64,000 nt of DNA from Dactylosporangium siamense (GTDB taxonomy: Bacteria > Actinomycetota > Actinomycetes > Mycobacteriales > Micromonosporaceae): assembly GCF_016862795.1 (NCBI RefSeq), contig NZ_BONQ01000014.1:124001-188000 (forward strand), in the 5' to 3' direction. The notes under the pieces are model-generated. The model saw only the letters and a program-made list of their open reading frames with translations. It searched no databases and was not told the origin of the DNA. Both the position numbers and the translations under genes were made by a program. Of the stretch, positions 17,373 to 25,662 are shown piece by piece; positions within the stretch are counted from its first letter, which is position 1; every line of letters begins with the position of its first letter.

Positions 17373-17426
17373 CTACTTCTTCTTGCCCTTCTTGCCCTTC
17401 TTGTCCTTCTTCGACTTCTTCGCCAT
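17373..17426 (-). CDS. Lys-rich micropeptide
   Basis: An ATG at 17426 encodes MAKKSKKDKKGKKGKKK and a TAG stop. A GGAGAGGAG ribosome site lies upstream and a terminator-like hairpin downstream, so the unit has all the parts of a gene despite its 17 residues. Eleven of 17 residues are Lys, all AAG. Very short Lys-rich proteins of this kind occur in actinomycete genomes, possibly as nucleic-acid-binding peptides, but I know of no established function. It sits alone between the phosphodiesterase and the CYTH-CHAD gene. Confidence 0.6.
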   Translation of the reverse strand: MAKKSKKDKKGKKGKKK

Positions 17427-17588
17427 GACGCTCTCCTCTCCCCAGTGAACATGCGCCGTCCGGGGCCTCGATCGGCCTCAAATCCTTGCGCTGTCAACAC
17501 CGTAGCGGCAGTTGACGGAAATCGACAGGGTCTCGGTCACCTTTTCTTGGTCTCCTGTTTACCTTTTCGCGACGAGGTGTTCGCTCGG

Positions 17589-17600
17589 TAGGCTGTCGAT
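17589..17600 (+). promoter_or_regulatory. Leaderless -10 box for the CYTH-CHAD gene
   Basis: TAGGCT at 17589-17594 is six bases before ATG 17601. Confidence 0.5.
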
Positions 17601-19100
17601 ATGGCCGAAAAGCTTGAGGTAGAACGGAAGTACGAGCTGCCCGAGGACTTCGCGATGCCCTCGATGATCGGAATCGCTGGTGTGGCCAGGGTTACAGCTC
17701 CTGATGACCAACGTCTGGACGCGACCTACTACGACACAGTGGGACTGCGCCTCACCTCCGGCAGGGTGACGTTGCGCCGTCGCACTGGCGGAAACGACGC
17801 GGGCTGGCACCTCAAACGGCCGTCCGGCGGGGAGCGCAGCGAGTTGCAGGTGCCCGCGAAGGCCAGGCAGCGCACCGCGCCACCCGAGATCACCACGCAG
17901 GTGCGGGCGCTCACCCGCGGCGAGCCGCTGCAGCCGATCGCGCGCGTGCGCACCCACCGCATCGAGCGGGGCCTGCAGAACGCCGCCGGCGCGACGATCG
18001 CGCTCGTCGCCGACGATACCGTCGACACCGAGTCGCTGATCGGCGCCGGTGTCGTGCAGCACTGGCGGGAGCTGGAGGTCGAGCTGGTCGACGGCTCCCC
18101 CGCCGATCTCACCCGCATCGACAAGGCACTACGCGCCGCGGGCGCCCGGCCGTCGGCGTCGCCGTCGAAGCTGTCCCTGGCGCTCGGCCCCGACCACCCG
18201 CGCCCGGCCACCGCCGCCGCGCCGCGCTCCGCGGGCCGGCGCGCCCTCGCCGACTACGTGGCGGCAGCTCGCGACGCCGTCGTCGGCCACGACCCCGAGG
18301 TGCGCGCGGGCGACGCCGAGGCGGTGCACAGGATGCGGGTCGCGACCCGGCGGCTGCGCTCCACCCTGCGCACGTTCGCGCCGCTGCTGGACGTGTCCGA
18401 GGGCGACCTGGACCGGCTGCACGACGAGGTCAAGTGGCTCACCGGGCTGCTCGGCGAGGTGCGCGACGGCGACGTCATGGCCCAGCGCCTCGCGGACCTG
18501 CTCGCCGCCGAGCCGGTGGAGCTCGTGATCGGCCCGGTGCCGGCCCGCATCGCGCAGCGGCTCGCCGCGAGCACCGAGGACGCCCGGCGGCGACTCATCG
18601 CGGAGCTGGACGGCCAGCGGTACATCACCCTGCTCAACGACCTCGACGCGCTGGTCGCGGCGGTCGGCGGGGCCGGCCGGGTCGGCAAGCGCGAGGTGCG
18701 CCACCTCGCCCGCCGGGCGGTCCGCCGCGCCGACCGGCGCCTCGCCGCCGCGGCGGGCGCAGGCGCGCAGACCGACGAGCGGTTGCACGAGGCGCGCAAG
18801 GCCTACAAGCGCGCGCGGTACGCCGCCGAGCTGGCCACCCCGATCGCCGGGACGCCCGCGGCGAAGCTCGCCGACCGGTTCACCGACCTGCAGGACGTGC
18901 TGGGCTCGCACCAGGACGCGATCGTCACCGCCGAACTGCTGCGGACCTACGGGCTGCGGGCGTTCGCCGAGGGGGAGAACGCGTTCACCTACGGGCTGCT
19001 GCACGCCCGCCAGGCCGAGCACGGGCGGGCCGCCCTGGCGGCGCTGCCACGGGCCCGGCGCCGCGCCGGCCGCGCGAAGGTCCGCCGCTGGCTGTCCTGA
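17601..19100 (+). CDS. CYTH and CHAD domain protein
   Basis: This 499-aa protein has an N-terminal CYTH triphosphate-tunnel domain (about residues 1-200) beginning with the EVERKY form of the ExExK signature. YYDTVGLRL and VTLRRRTGG follow in the expected places. The C-terminal CHAD helical domain (about 215-490) is rich in conserved His and Arg (VHRMRVATRRLRSTLRTF, LHEARKAYKRARY). CYTH enzymes hydrolyse tripolyphosphate or act on nucleotides, and CHAD domains bind polyphosphate, so a role in polyphosphate metabolism is likely. It has a leaderless start. A degenerate copy of its last 45 bases lies just downstream. Confidence 0.95.
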   Translation: MAEKLEVERKYELPEDFAMPSMIGIAGVARVTAPDDQRLDATYYDTVGLRLTSGRVTLRRRTGGNDAGWHLKRPSGGERSELQVPAKARQRTAPPEITTQVRALTRGEPLQPIARVRTHRIERGLQNAAGATIALVADDTVDTESLIGAGVVQHWRELEVELVDGSPADLTRIDKALRAAGARPSASPSKLSLALGPDHPRPATAAAPRSAGRRALADYVAAARDAVVGHDPEVRAGDAEAVHRMRVATRRLRSTLRTFAPLLDVSEGDLDRLHDEVKWLTGLLGEVRDGDVMAQRLADLLAAEPVELVIGPVPARIAQRLAASTEDARRRLIAELDGQRYITLLNDLDALVAAVGGAGRVGKREVRHLARRAVRRADRRLAAAAGAGAQTDERLHEARKAYKRARYAAELATPIAGTPAAKLADRFTDLQDVLGSHQDAIVTAELLRTYGLRAFAEGENAFTYGLLHARQAEHGRAALAALPRARRRAGRAKVRRWLS

Positions 19101-19117
19101 GACGCGACCGGCACAAC

Positions 19118-19160
19118 GCCGCGCCGGCGGGGCGAAGGTCCCGCCGCCGGCTGTCCTGAG
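19118..19160 (+). repeat. Partial duplicate of the CYTH-CHAD 3' end
   Basis: The segment from AACGCCGCGCCGGC through CCGGCTGTCCTGA repeats, with a few changes, the last part of the CYTH-CHAD gene (about 19054-19100) including its TGA. It is a short tandem duplication that lies outside the reading frame. Confidence 0.7.
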
Positions 19161-19179
19161 GCGTCATATGCTCAGGTAC

Positions 19180-19899
19180 ATGATCGGGAAGCTGGACGTG
19201 GTCGTCCTCGACGCCGCCGACTACCAGGGCCTGGCCGCGTTCTACGGCGAGCTGACCGGCTGGGAGCAGACCTACGCCGACGACGACTGGGTCACATTGC
19301 GCGCCAACGACGGTTGGAAGGTCGGCTTCCAGCTGTCCCCCGACCACCGCCCGCCGCACTGGCCCGGCCAGGAGCACCCGCAGCAGGCGCACCTGGACCT
19401 CCGGGTCCCCGACCTGGAGCCGGCCCTGGAGCGGGTCCTGGCCCTGGGCGGCACCCTGCTGCGCCGCAACGAGCGCTGGCTCACCGTCGCCGACCCGGCC
19501 GGGCACCCCTTCGACCTGGCCTGGCAGCCTGGGGGCGCCGGGTTCGAGCTGCTCGCCCCGGTTCTGGACTGCCCGGACGCACTGACGCTGAGCTTCTTCT
19601 ACACCGCCCTGCTGGGCAAGCCGCTGACCCACAACGACGACGACGGGTTCACCATGATCGGGGAGGTGGGTGCGCAGCCGATGATGTTCCAGCAGGTCGA
19701 CGACTACCACCCGCCCCGCTGGCCCGACCCGGCCCACCCGCAGCAGCTCCACCTCGACGTCCTGGTCGACGACCTCGACGCGGCCGAGGCGGCGACCCTG
19801 GCGCTGGGCGCCACCAGGGTCCCGAGCACCGGCACGACCTTCCGCGTCTTCCTGGACCCGGTGGGCAAGCCGTTCTGCCTGTGCTCCGAGCCCGGCTGA
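19180..19899 (+). CDS. VOC-family (glyoxalase-like) two-domain protein
   Basis: This 239-aa protein consists of two vicinal-oxygen-chelate modules. Both halves show FYGELTGW / FYTALLGK, then paired strands ending in QLSPDHRPPHWP / QQVDDYHPPRWP and HLDLRVPDLEPAL / HLDVLVDDLDAAE. This is the pattern of glyoxalase/bleomycin-resistance-like proteins common in actinomycetes. Metal ligands are not complete enough to name a reaction. TATGCT at 19167-19172 is seven bases upstream of ATG 19180, which favours that start over ATG 19168. It is a single-gene unit followed by a hairpin. Confidence 0.88.
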   Translation: MIGKLDVVVLDAADYQGLAAFYGELTGWEQTYADDDWVTLRANDGWKVGFQLSPDHRPPHWPGQEHPQQAHLDLRVPDLEPALERVLALGGTLLRRNERWLTVADPAGHPFDLAWQPGGAGFELLAPVLDCPDALTLSFFYTALLGKPLTHNDDDGFTMIGEVGAQPMMFQQVDDYHPPRWPDPAHPQQLHLDVLVDDLDAAEAATLALGATRVPSTGTTFRVFLDPVGKPFCLCSEPG

Positions 19900-19926
19900 A
19901 CTGCCAGGTGGCCGGTTGCCACCGTA

Positions 19927-19946
19927 ACGCCCGGGCCTCCGGGCGT
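19927..19946 (+). terminator. Hairpin after the VOC gene
   Basis: ACGCCCGG and CCGGGCGT pair around GCCT, 28 bases after the stop. A second inverted repeat (GGTGGC...GCCACC) lies just before it. Confidence 0.5.
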
Positions 19947-20021
19947 CCTATGTGGACCGGCACCCGGGAGCGGTCCGGGGCGGCGGTCCTGGAGCTGCTT
20001 GCCGACGCATCGGGTCGATGA

Positions 20022-20033
20022 CAGTATCTGCGG
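20022..20033 (+). promoter_or_regulatory. Leaderless -10 box for the FAD oxidoreductase
   Basis: CAGTAT at 20022-20027 is six bases before GTG 20034. Confidence 0.4.
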
Positions 20034-21434
20034 GTGCGGCTCGATCTTGCAGAACTTCGCGACACGTTCCACGGCACCCTGGTGACCCCCTACGACCCCG
20101 GTTACGAGGCGGCTCGGGTGCTGTTCAACACCCGGGTGCGGACCCGGCCGGCGCTGATCGCGCAGTGCGCGGACGCCGCCGACGTCGCCGCCGCGATCGG
20201 GTTCGCCCGGGAGGCGGGGCTGCCCCTGGCCGTCCGCGGTGGCGGGCACCACGCGGCCGGGCTGTCGCTGGTCGAGGGTGGCGTCGTCGTCGACGTCGGC
20301 GGCCTGCGATCGGTCAGCCTGGACGCCGGGGCGCGCACGGTGACGGTCGGGCCCGGCGTCGGGTGGCGCGACATCGACAAGGTCACCTACGTGGAGCACT
20401 CGTTCACCGGCGACGACGGCCTGGAGTACGGTCTCGCCGGTCCCGGCGGTGAGTGCCCGACGGTGAGCAACGCCGGCTACAGCCTCGGCGGCGGCTACGG
20501 CCCGCTCGGCCGCACGTTCGGGCTGGGCTGCGATCACATCGTCGCCGCGGAGGTCGTCGACGCGACCGGGACCGTGCTACGGGTCACGGCGGACGAGCAC
20601 CCGGACCTGTTCTGGGCGCTGCGCGGCGCCGGTGGGGCCGGGTTCGGGGTGGTGACGTCGCTGACGTACCGGCTGAACCCGCTGCCGAAGACCGTCGTCG
20701 GCGGGGTCGTGGCGTGGCCGCTGTCGAAGGCCGAGGAGGTCTTCGCCGCCTACCGCGACCTGTACGAGGGGCGCACCGACGAACGGCTCGCGTTCTGCCT
20801 GCTGCTGACCACCGAGCCGTATCCGGACGGCGAGCCGGTCGTCGTCATGTACGGCCTGTACGTCGGCCCGCCCGGCGAGGCGGCGGAGGCGCTCACACCG
20901 ATCGAGGCGCTCGGGGAGCCGCTGTTCAGCTCGATCGGGGAGACGTCGTACTTCGACCTCATGCAGGGCATGGGCGAGGAGATCATGTACGGGCTGCAGT
21001 CGAAGTGGCTCGGCGGCTACTTCGGCCCGGCCGGGTTCGACGAGCCCGCGTTCGCCACGATCCTGGACAACTTCCGGCGGCTGCCGTCGGGCTACTCCAT
21101 GGTCCGGTTCGACCTGCTCGGCGGCGGCGCGATCGGCCGGGTCGCTCCCGACGCGACCGCGTTCGTGCACCGGGCGCCGGTGCACTACATCTCGGTCATC
21201 GCGCAGTGGCAGGGCGACGAGGAGACCGACGCCAACGTGACGTGGATCGACGACTTCGTCGAGCAGCTCGCCCCGCACCTGACCGGCGAGGTGTACCAGA
21301 ACTACGCCAGCCGCGACCTGACCGACTGGGCGGGCGCCTACTACGGCGCGAACTACCCCCGCCTGCAGCAGGTGAAGCTGCGCTACGACCCGGACGACGT
21401 GTTCTCGACCCCGCAGTCGATCCGGCTGCCGTAG
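20034..21434 (+). CDS. FAD-binding oxidoreductase, berberine-bridge type
   Basis: This 466-aa protein has the PCMH-type FAD domain: AVRGGGHHAAGLSLVEGGVVVD, with a likely covalent flavin His in RGGGH. GECPTVSNAGYSLGGGYGPL supplies a Cys at the site used for the second (6-S-cysteinyl) flavin link, and GLGCDHIVAAEVVDATG and GAGGAGFGVVTSL follow. The C-terminal YYGANYPRLQQVKLRYDPDDVF is the BBE domain. Such enzymes oxidise alcohols, sugars or amine/aryl substrates with oxygen. The substrate is unknown. It starts at GTG 20034 and its last 52 bases overlap the convergent WYL regulator gene. About 1.4 kb from the biosynthetic cluster, so a tailoring role is possible but unproven. Confidence 0.92.
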   Translation: MRLDLAELRDTFHGTLVTPYDPGYEAARVLFNTRVRTRPALIAQCADAADVAAAIGFAREAGLPLAVRGGGHHAAGLSLVEGGVVVDVGGLRSVSLDAGARTVTVGPGVGWRDIDKVTYVEHSFTGDDGLEYGLAGPGGECPTVSNAGYSLGGGYGPLGRTFGLGCDHIVAAEVVDATGTVLRVTADEHPDLFWALRGAGGAGFGVVTSLTYRLNPLPKTVVGGVVAWPLSKAEEVFAAYRDLYEGRTDERLAFCLLLTTEPYPDGEPVVVMYGLYVGPPGEAAEALTPIEALGEPLFSSIGETSYFDLMQGMGEEIMYGLQSKWLGGYFGPAGFDEPAFATILDNFRRLPSGYSMVRFDLLGGGAIGRVAPDATAFVHRAPVHYISVIAQWQGDEETDANVTWIDDFVEQLAPHLTGEVYQNYASRDLTDWAGAYYGANYPRLQQVKLRYDPDDVFSTPQSIRLP

Positions 21435-22411
21435 CGGGCGGCGAGCCCGGCGGCGGTCGCCGCCAGCCGGGCCCGCAGCTCCGGCGGGGCGAGGACCTCC
21501 AGGTCGGTGCCGAAGCGGAGCAGCTCGCCGTGCGCGTGGTCGACCGACTCGATCGGCAGCGTCAGCTCGACCCGGCCGCCGGCGTCCGGCGGGCCGGCCG
21601 AGCTGAGCGCCGCCCGCGTGACCGCCGGCGCGCACAGGTCCGGCAGCCGTCGCAGGCCCTCCGCGGACAGCCGGACCGTGGCGGTGCCGGTGTGCCGCCG
21701 CTCGGCGAAGTCATCGAGATAGCGCCGCCAGTGCGCGGCGAGGTCGAACCCGTCCGGCCGCTCGAACCGCTCCCCGGTCGCGACGGCGCTGAGCAGGTTC
21801 GCGACCTTGTAGGTGCGCATCTGCCCGTCGACGCGGGCCACCACATACCAGCGGCCGCCCTTGAGCACCAGGCCGAACGGTTCCAGGACGCGGGTGACCT
21901 CCTGGGGTGCCTCCCAGCGGCGGTACCCGACCCGCAGCCGCCGCTGCCGCCACAGGGCGTCGGCGACCGGGGCGAGCAGCGGGTGGTCGTGCTGTTCGTC
22001 GTACCAGTTGGGCAGGTCGATGTGCAGCCGGTGCTGGACGTGGTCGGCGCGGGCCCTCAGGTCGTCGGTGAGGGCGGCGCGCAGCTTCGTCGCCGCGCCG
22101 GCGGCGGCCGGGCCGAGGCCGAGATCTGCGGCGGCGGCTGGGAGCATGCTCAGGGCGAGCGCGGCGGCCTCGTCGCCGGTGAGGCCGGTCAGCTGGGTGC
22201 GGTAGCCGGGCAGCAGCCGGTAGCCGCCGTCGTGGCCGGGCTCCCCGTGCAGCGGGACGCCGGCGCCGTGCAGGGCCTCGATGTCGCGGTACACCGTGCG
22301 CACCGACACCTCGAGCTCCGCGGCCAGGGCGTCGGCGGTCATCCGGCCGCGCGCCTGCAGCAGCAGGATCAGGGAGACCAGTCGACCGGCGCGCACCTGA
22401 TCATTTTCCAC
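21383..22411 (-). CDS. WYL-domain transcriptional regulator
   Basis: This 342-aa protein has an N-terminal DeoR-like winged helix (MTADALAAELEVSVRTVYRDIEAL) and a WYL domain (PFGLVLKGGRWYVVARVDGQMRTYKVANLL) followed by a WCX extension, the YafY-type arrangement. WYL domains bind nucleic acid or small ligands and tune repression. It starts at GTG 22411 or an in-frame GTG five codons later. A perfect 17-bp palindrome at 22411-22427 overlaps its start and precedes the divergent gene at 22452, so it likely represses both. The 3' end overlaps the FAD oxidoreductase gene by 52 bases on the other strand. Confidence 0.93.
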   Translation of the reverse strand: MENDQVRAGRLVSLILLLQARGRMTADALAAELEVSVRTVYRDIEALHGAGVPLHGEPGHDGGYRLLPGYRTQLTGLTGDEAAALALSMLPAAAADLGLGPAAAGAATKLRAALTDDLRARADHVQHRLHIDLPNWYDEQHDHPLLAPVADALWRQRRLRVGYRRWEAPQEVTRVLEPFGLVLKGGRWYVVARVDGQMRTYKVANLLSAVATGERFERPDGFDLAAHWRRYLDDFAERRHTGTATVRLSAEGLRRLPDLCAPAVTRAALSSAGPPDAGGRVELTLPIESVDHAHGELLRFGTDLEVLAPPELRARLAATAAGLAARYGSRIDCGVENTSSGS

Positions 22412-22427
22412 TGACAGCAGGTGTCAG
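22411..22427. promoter_or_regulatory. Palindromic operator, probably of the WYL regulator
   Basis: CTGACA-GCAGG-TGTCAG is a perfect inverted repeat with a five-base spacer, centred between the divergent WYL gene and the gene at 22452. TGTCA-type inverted repeats are the usual targets of YafY-like regulators. It lies 12 bases upstream of the TAGCGT box at 22439. Confidence 0.7.
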
Positions 22428-22438
22428 GGGACCCTGGA

Positions 22439-22451
22439 TAGCGTCGCCGCC
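22439..22451 (+). promoter_or_regulatory. Leaderless -10 box for the gene at 22452
   Basis: TAGCGT at 22439-22444 is seven bases before ATG 22452. The palindrome at 22411-22427 would cover its -35 region. Confidence 0.4.
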
Positions 22452-22907
22452 ATGAACAACTTCGACTTTTTCGTCGGCACGTGGACCTCGACGCAACGGC
22501 GGCTGCGCAAGATCCTCGCCGGAAGTGACGACTGGTACGAGTTTCCCGGCAACGTCCGCTGCTGGAACGTCATGGGTGGGGCTGCCAACGTCGACGAGAT
22601 CGAGTTCCCCGACCAGGGCACCAGCGGCATGACGCTGCGGCTGTACGACCCTGCGACGGAGCTGTGGTCGCTGTACTGGGCCACCACCCGCACCGGGCTG
22701 GTACTGCCGCCGATGGTGGGCCGGTTCGGCGATGACGGGCGCGGCGTGTTCAGCGGCGACGACGTGCACGACGGCACGCCGATCCGCTGCAACTACATCT
22801 GGTCGGCGATCACGCCGGAGTCGGCCCGGTGGGAGCAGGAGTTCTCCGCCGACGGCGGGCGGACGTGGGAGACGAACTGGGTCATGGACTTCACCCGGGC
22901 GGGTTGA
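22452..22907 (+). CDS. DUF1579-like small beta-barrel protein
   Basis: This 151-aa soluble protein opens NNFDFFVGTWTSTQRRLRK and continues with alternating beta strands and tryptophans (WNVMGG, LYDPATELWSLYWAT, RWEQEFSADGGRTWETNW). The pattern matches DUF1579/lipocalin-like proteins found under WYL or TetR control in actinomycetes; no enzymatic role is established. It diverges from the WYL regulator with the palindrome between them, so it is the likely regulated target and may sense or bind a small hydrophobic ligand (inference). Its last 17 bases overlap the convergent condensation-like gene C3. Confidence 0.75.
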   Translation: MNNFDFFVGTWTSTQRRLRKILAGSDDWYEFPGNVRCWNVMGGAANVDEIEFPDQGTSGMTLRLYDPATELWSLYWATTRTGLVLPPMVGRFGDDGRGVFSGDDVHDGTPIRCNYIWSAITPESARWEQEFSADGGRTWETNWVMDFTRAG

Positions 22908-24261
22908 GCGCGGCGTCGACGGCGGCGGACTCGATGCCGCGGGCGCACGCCTCGACCTGCGCCGGGGACAGCCGGTGCGTGTCCGCCCAGATGGCCAGGT
23001 CGACGGCCGCGTCGGCGGCGTCGACCTGCAGGTAGAAGGTGCCGTCGTAGGTCGGCAGGGTCCGGTCCCAGCGCAGCGTGGTGCCCGGCAGCGCGGCGCG
23101 GACCTGGTCGGCGGTGGGCGGCACCGCGGGCAGTGCCGCCGCCGGGCCGCGCCGGTCGTTGACGAAGCACGAGATGTCGATCGGCTCGCCGCGGTCGGCG
23201 GCGAGGCGGTCCAGCATCGCCCGGTGGTCGGCGGGGTCGTAGTAGCCGTGCAGGTAGGCACTCGTCGCGGCCCGCCACACCCGTTTCGCGACGGCGTCCA
23301 GGTAGCCGCCGCCGTCTCCACCGCCGCCGTCGCCGGCGCCGATGGAGACGTCGCCGATGGAGACGTCGATGACGCAGATGCCGGGCTGGGTCAGGTGGCA
23401 CACCGCGTCGGCGAAGCCGGGGCGGAACCGGTTGCTCACCAGGACCTGCGCGACGCTCGGGGTGCGTCCGGTGACCCGGGACAGGGCGACCCCGTAGGCG
23501 GCCAGCAGCACGTGCCCGGTCTCCACGCCGGCCCGCGCGGCGACGACCTGCAGGGCCAGGTGCAGCGCCGGCGAGTGGCAGACGACCTCCCAGAAGCGCG
23601 GGGTGCGCGGGTCGTCGGAGGTGCCGAACCGGGCCGCCGGCAGGTCCCGCAGCGCCGCCTCCCAGTGCCGCAGCGACTTCGCGCTGTGCCGGCGCTCGGC
23701 GGGCAGCGCCTGGCGGTGGGCGAGGTCCAGGGGACGGACACCGCCGGCCGGTGCGTCGTCGGCGAGGTGCGGGAGATCCCGCACGAGGGCCTCGATGCCG
23801 AAGCCGTCGACGGCGAGGTGGGAGTACTGCACGACGAGGTGGCTCGGCGTGCCGTCGACGGTGACCACGCCCCACCGGACCGGAAACTCGGTGGCCAGGT
23901 CGAACGGGGTGAACTCGTATCGGCTGCGCAGCGCCTCGGCCGCCGCCGCGGCACCGTCCGATGTGGACGCGATGACGTCGAGGTCGACGGCGCCGGACGC
24001 GGACAGGATCTGTCGCGGTGGTTCCCCGGCGAGGCTGAAGCGGGTGCGCAGCGCCTGGTGCCGGCTCACCAGCCGGCCGAGCGTGCCGGCGAGCTCGGCG
24101 ACGGACGCGTCCGGGCCGAGGGCCACGGTGCCGCCGATGTTCAGGGTCCGGCCGGTGCGCCGCATCGTCTGCCAGATCTCCCACTGGCCCCAGGTGAGCG
24201 GCGCGGTGCCGGCGCCGTCGCCGTGGAACGGCACGGCCAGGCGGGACGTGGCAACGTGCAT
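22891..24261 (-). CDS. Stand-alone condensation-domain-like protein C3
   Basis: This 456-aa C-domain-fold protein has the active-site motif YSHLAVDG (His148, Asp152). Signatures shared with the other members here are VPFHGDGAGTAPLTWGQ at the N-terminus, VLVSNRFRPGFADAV in the second lobe and CFVNDRR near residue 365. A low-complexity Gly/Asp loop (SIGDVSIGAGDGGGGDGGG) sits in the second lobe. It starts at ATG 24261, three bases after C2 ends, so C2 and C3 are one operon led by the 18-aa repeat peptide. Expected to catalyse amide or ester formation with a carrier-bound substrate; the acceptor could be the peptide encoded upstream, but nothing in the sequence proves that. Confidence 0.87.
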   Translation of the reverse strand: MHVATSRLAVPFHGDGAGTAPLTWGQWEIWQTMRRTGRTLNIGGTVALGPDASVAELAGTLGRLVSRHQALRTRFSLAGEPPRQILSASGAVDLDVIASTSDGAAAAAEALRSRYEFTPFDLATEFPVRWGVVTVDGTPSHLVVQYSHLAVDGFGIEALVRDLPHLADDAPAGGVRPLDLAHRQALPAERRHSAKSLRHWEAALRDLPAARFGTSDDPRTPRFWEVVCHSPALHLALQVVAARAGVETGHVLLAAYGVALSRVTGRTPSVAQVLVSNRFRPGFADAVCHLTQPGICVIDVSIGDVSIGAGDGGGGDGGGYLDAVAKRVWRAATSAYLHGYYDPADHRAMLDRLAADRGEPIDISCFVNDRRGPAAALPAVPPTADQVRAALPGTTLRWDRTLPTYDGTFYLQVDAADAAVDLAIWADTHRLSPAQVEACARGIESAAVDAALNPPG

Positions 24262-24264
24262 CGG

Positions 24265-25611
24265 CTACTCCTGCAGCGCGGCGACGACCACCAGTTCCTC
24301 GATTCCACGAAGAATCGCCACCAGATCGTCCGGTGCCACCCGCTGGGTGTCAACGCGCAGGCTGATGTCGACCGTGTCCGGCACCGGATTGATCAGGAAG
24401 AACACCGTGGCGTACGGGTCGTCGGAGTTCGTGCCCCACCGCAGCCGGCTCTCCGGCAACGCGTCGGTGATGTCGCTCGCGCTCGCGTGCGGCAGGACCT
24501 CCGCCGTCGCCATGGTCCGGCGCCGGTCGTTGAAGTAGGACTGCAGGTCGAGGGCGGCGCCGCGCTCCTCGCCCACCCGGGCGATCATGTCCCACAGGTC
24601 GCGAGGGTCGTAGTAGGCGTGCATGCCGGCGGTCAGCTGGGTCTTCCAGACGCGGGCGACGACCTCGTCGAAACTCACGTCCGCGGTGTCCACCACGCAC
24701 AGGGCGCTCTGCGCCAGACCCGCGACCGATTCCTTGAAGCCGGGCCGGAAGCGGTTGCTCACCAGCATCCGCACCACCGTGGTGGGGTCGCCGGAGATCC
24801 GCGCCAGCATCAGCACGTAGGCGGCGAGCAGGATCGTGCTGCTGTGCGCCTTGGTCCGCTCGGCGATCCGGCCGAGGGCGAGGTAGGCGGCGGGTGAGGA
24901 GTAGCTCGCCTCCCAGTACCGCGGCGACGGCGGGTCCGGCACCGGCGGGAAGCGCTCCGGCGCGATCTCGCGCAGCTGCTTCTCCCAGTGCCGCAGCGAC
25001 GTGTTGTGCTGCCGCCGCCCCGCGCCCCCGCGCTGCCGGCGGGCCAGGTCGGCGGGCTGGACGCCGGCGACCGGGGCGAGGTGCTCGCCGGTGGCCCGGT
25101 CCAGGTTGGCCATGTCGGCGATGAGCGCCTCGATGCCGTAGGCGTCGATCGCCATGTGGGAGTACAGCACGACGAACCACGCCGGGGTCCCGTCGCGGCA
25201 CACGACCGCGGCGCGCACCGGCCAGTCCTCGGCGTTGTCGAACGGCGCGTCCTGGAGCGCGGCGTCGAGGGCCGCGGCGACCTCGGCCGGGTCGTCCTCG
25301 CCCGCCTCGACGATCTCGATGAGGATCTCGCCTTCGCCGGACAGGACCTGCCGGGGCAGGCCGTCCTCGCCGAGCCGGTAGCGGGTCCGCAGTGATTGGT
25401 GCCGGCCGATGAGAAACGCGAGCTCCATGACGATCTGGTCGATCGTCTGGCCGTCGAGCAGCGGCATCGTGCCGCCGGCCCAGTCGACCCGGCCACCGCC
25501 GAGCTCCATGGATCTCCATGCCGCCCATTGGCCCCACGTCAATTCCTCGACACCCGATCCCTCACCCTTGAATCGGACCGGGATGCGCTGCGCCGTTGCA
25601 GTCTCCGCCAT
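24265..25611 (-). CDS. Stand-alone condensation-domain-like protein C2
   Basis: This 448-aa protein is the closest relative of C3 by eye. The active-site motif reads YSHMAIDAYG (His152, Asp156), with Ala in place of the usual last Gly. VRFKGEGSGVEELTWGQ, MLVSNRFRPGFKES and SYFNDRR are the family signatures. The start ATG 25611 lies about 100 bases downstream of the 18-aa peptide gene, with a perfect GC-rich hairpin between them. Free-standing C domains work with separate carrier proteins, of which this cluster encodes four (30781, 34175, 34456, 46564). The specific donor and acceptor are unknown. Confidence 0.87.
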   Translation of the reverse strand: MAETATAQRIPVRFKGEGSGVEELTWGQWAAWRSMELGGGRVDWAGGTMPLLDGQTIDQIVMELAFLIGRHQSLRTRYRLGEDGLPRQVLSGEGEILIEIVEAGEDDPAEVAAALDAALQDAPFDNAEDWPVRAAVVCRDGTPAWFVVLYSHMAIDAYGIEALIADMANLDRATGEHLAPVAGVQPADLARRQRGGAGRRQHNTSLRHWEKQLREIAPERFPPVPDPPSPRYWEASYSSPAAYLALGRIAERTKAHSSTILLAAYVLMLARISGDPTTVVRMLVSNRFRPGFKESVAGLAQSALCVVDTADVSFDEVVARVWKTQLTAGMHAYYDPRDLWDMIARVGEERGAALDLQSYFNDRRRTMATAEVLPHASASDITDALPESRLRWGTNSDDPYATVFFLINPVPDTVDISLRVDTQRVAPDDLVAILRGIEELVVVAALQE

Positions 25612-25662
25612 GACCTCTCGCCTCGTAATCGTCGGTGCAAACGCCGGCCGAAGGGACTGCGG

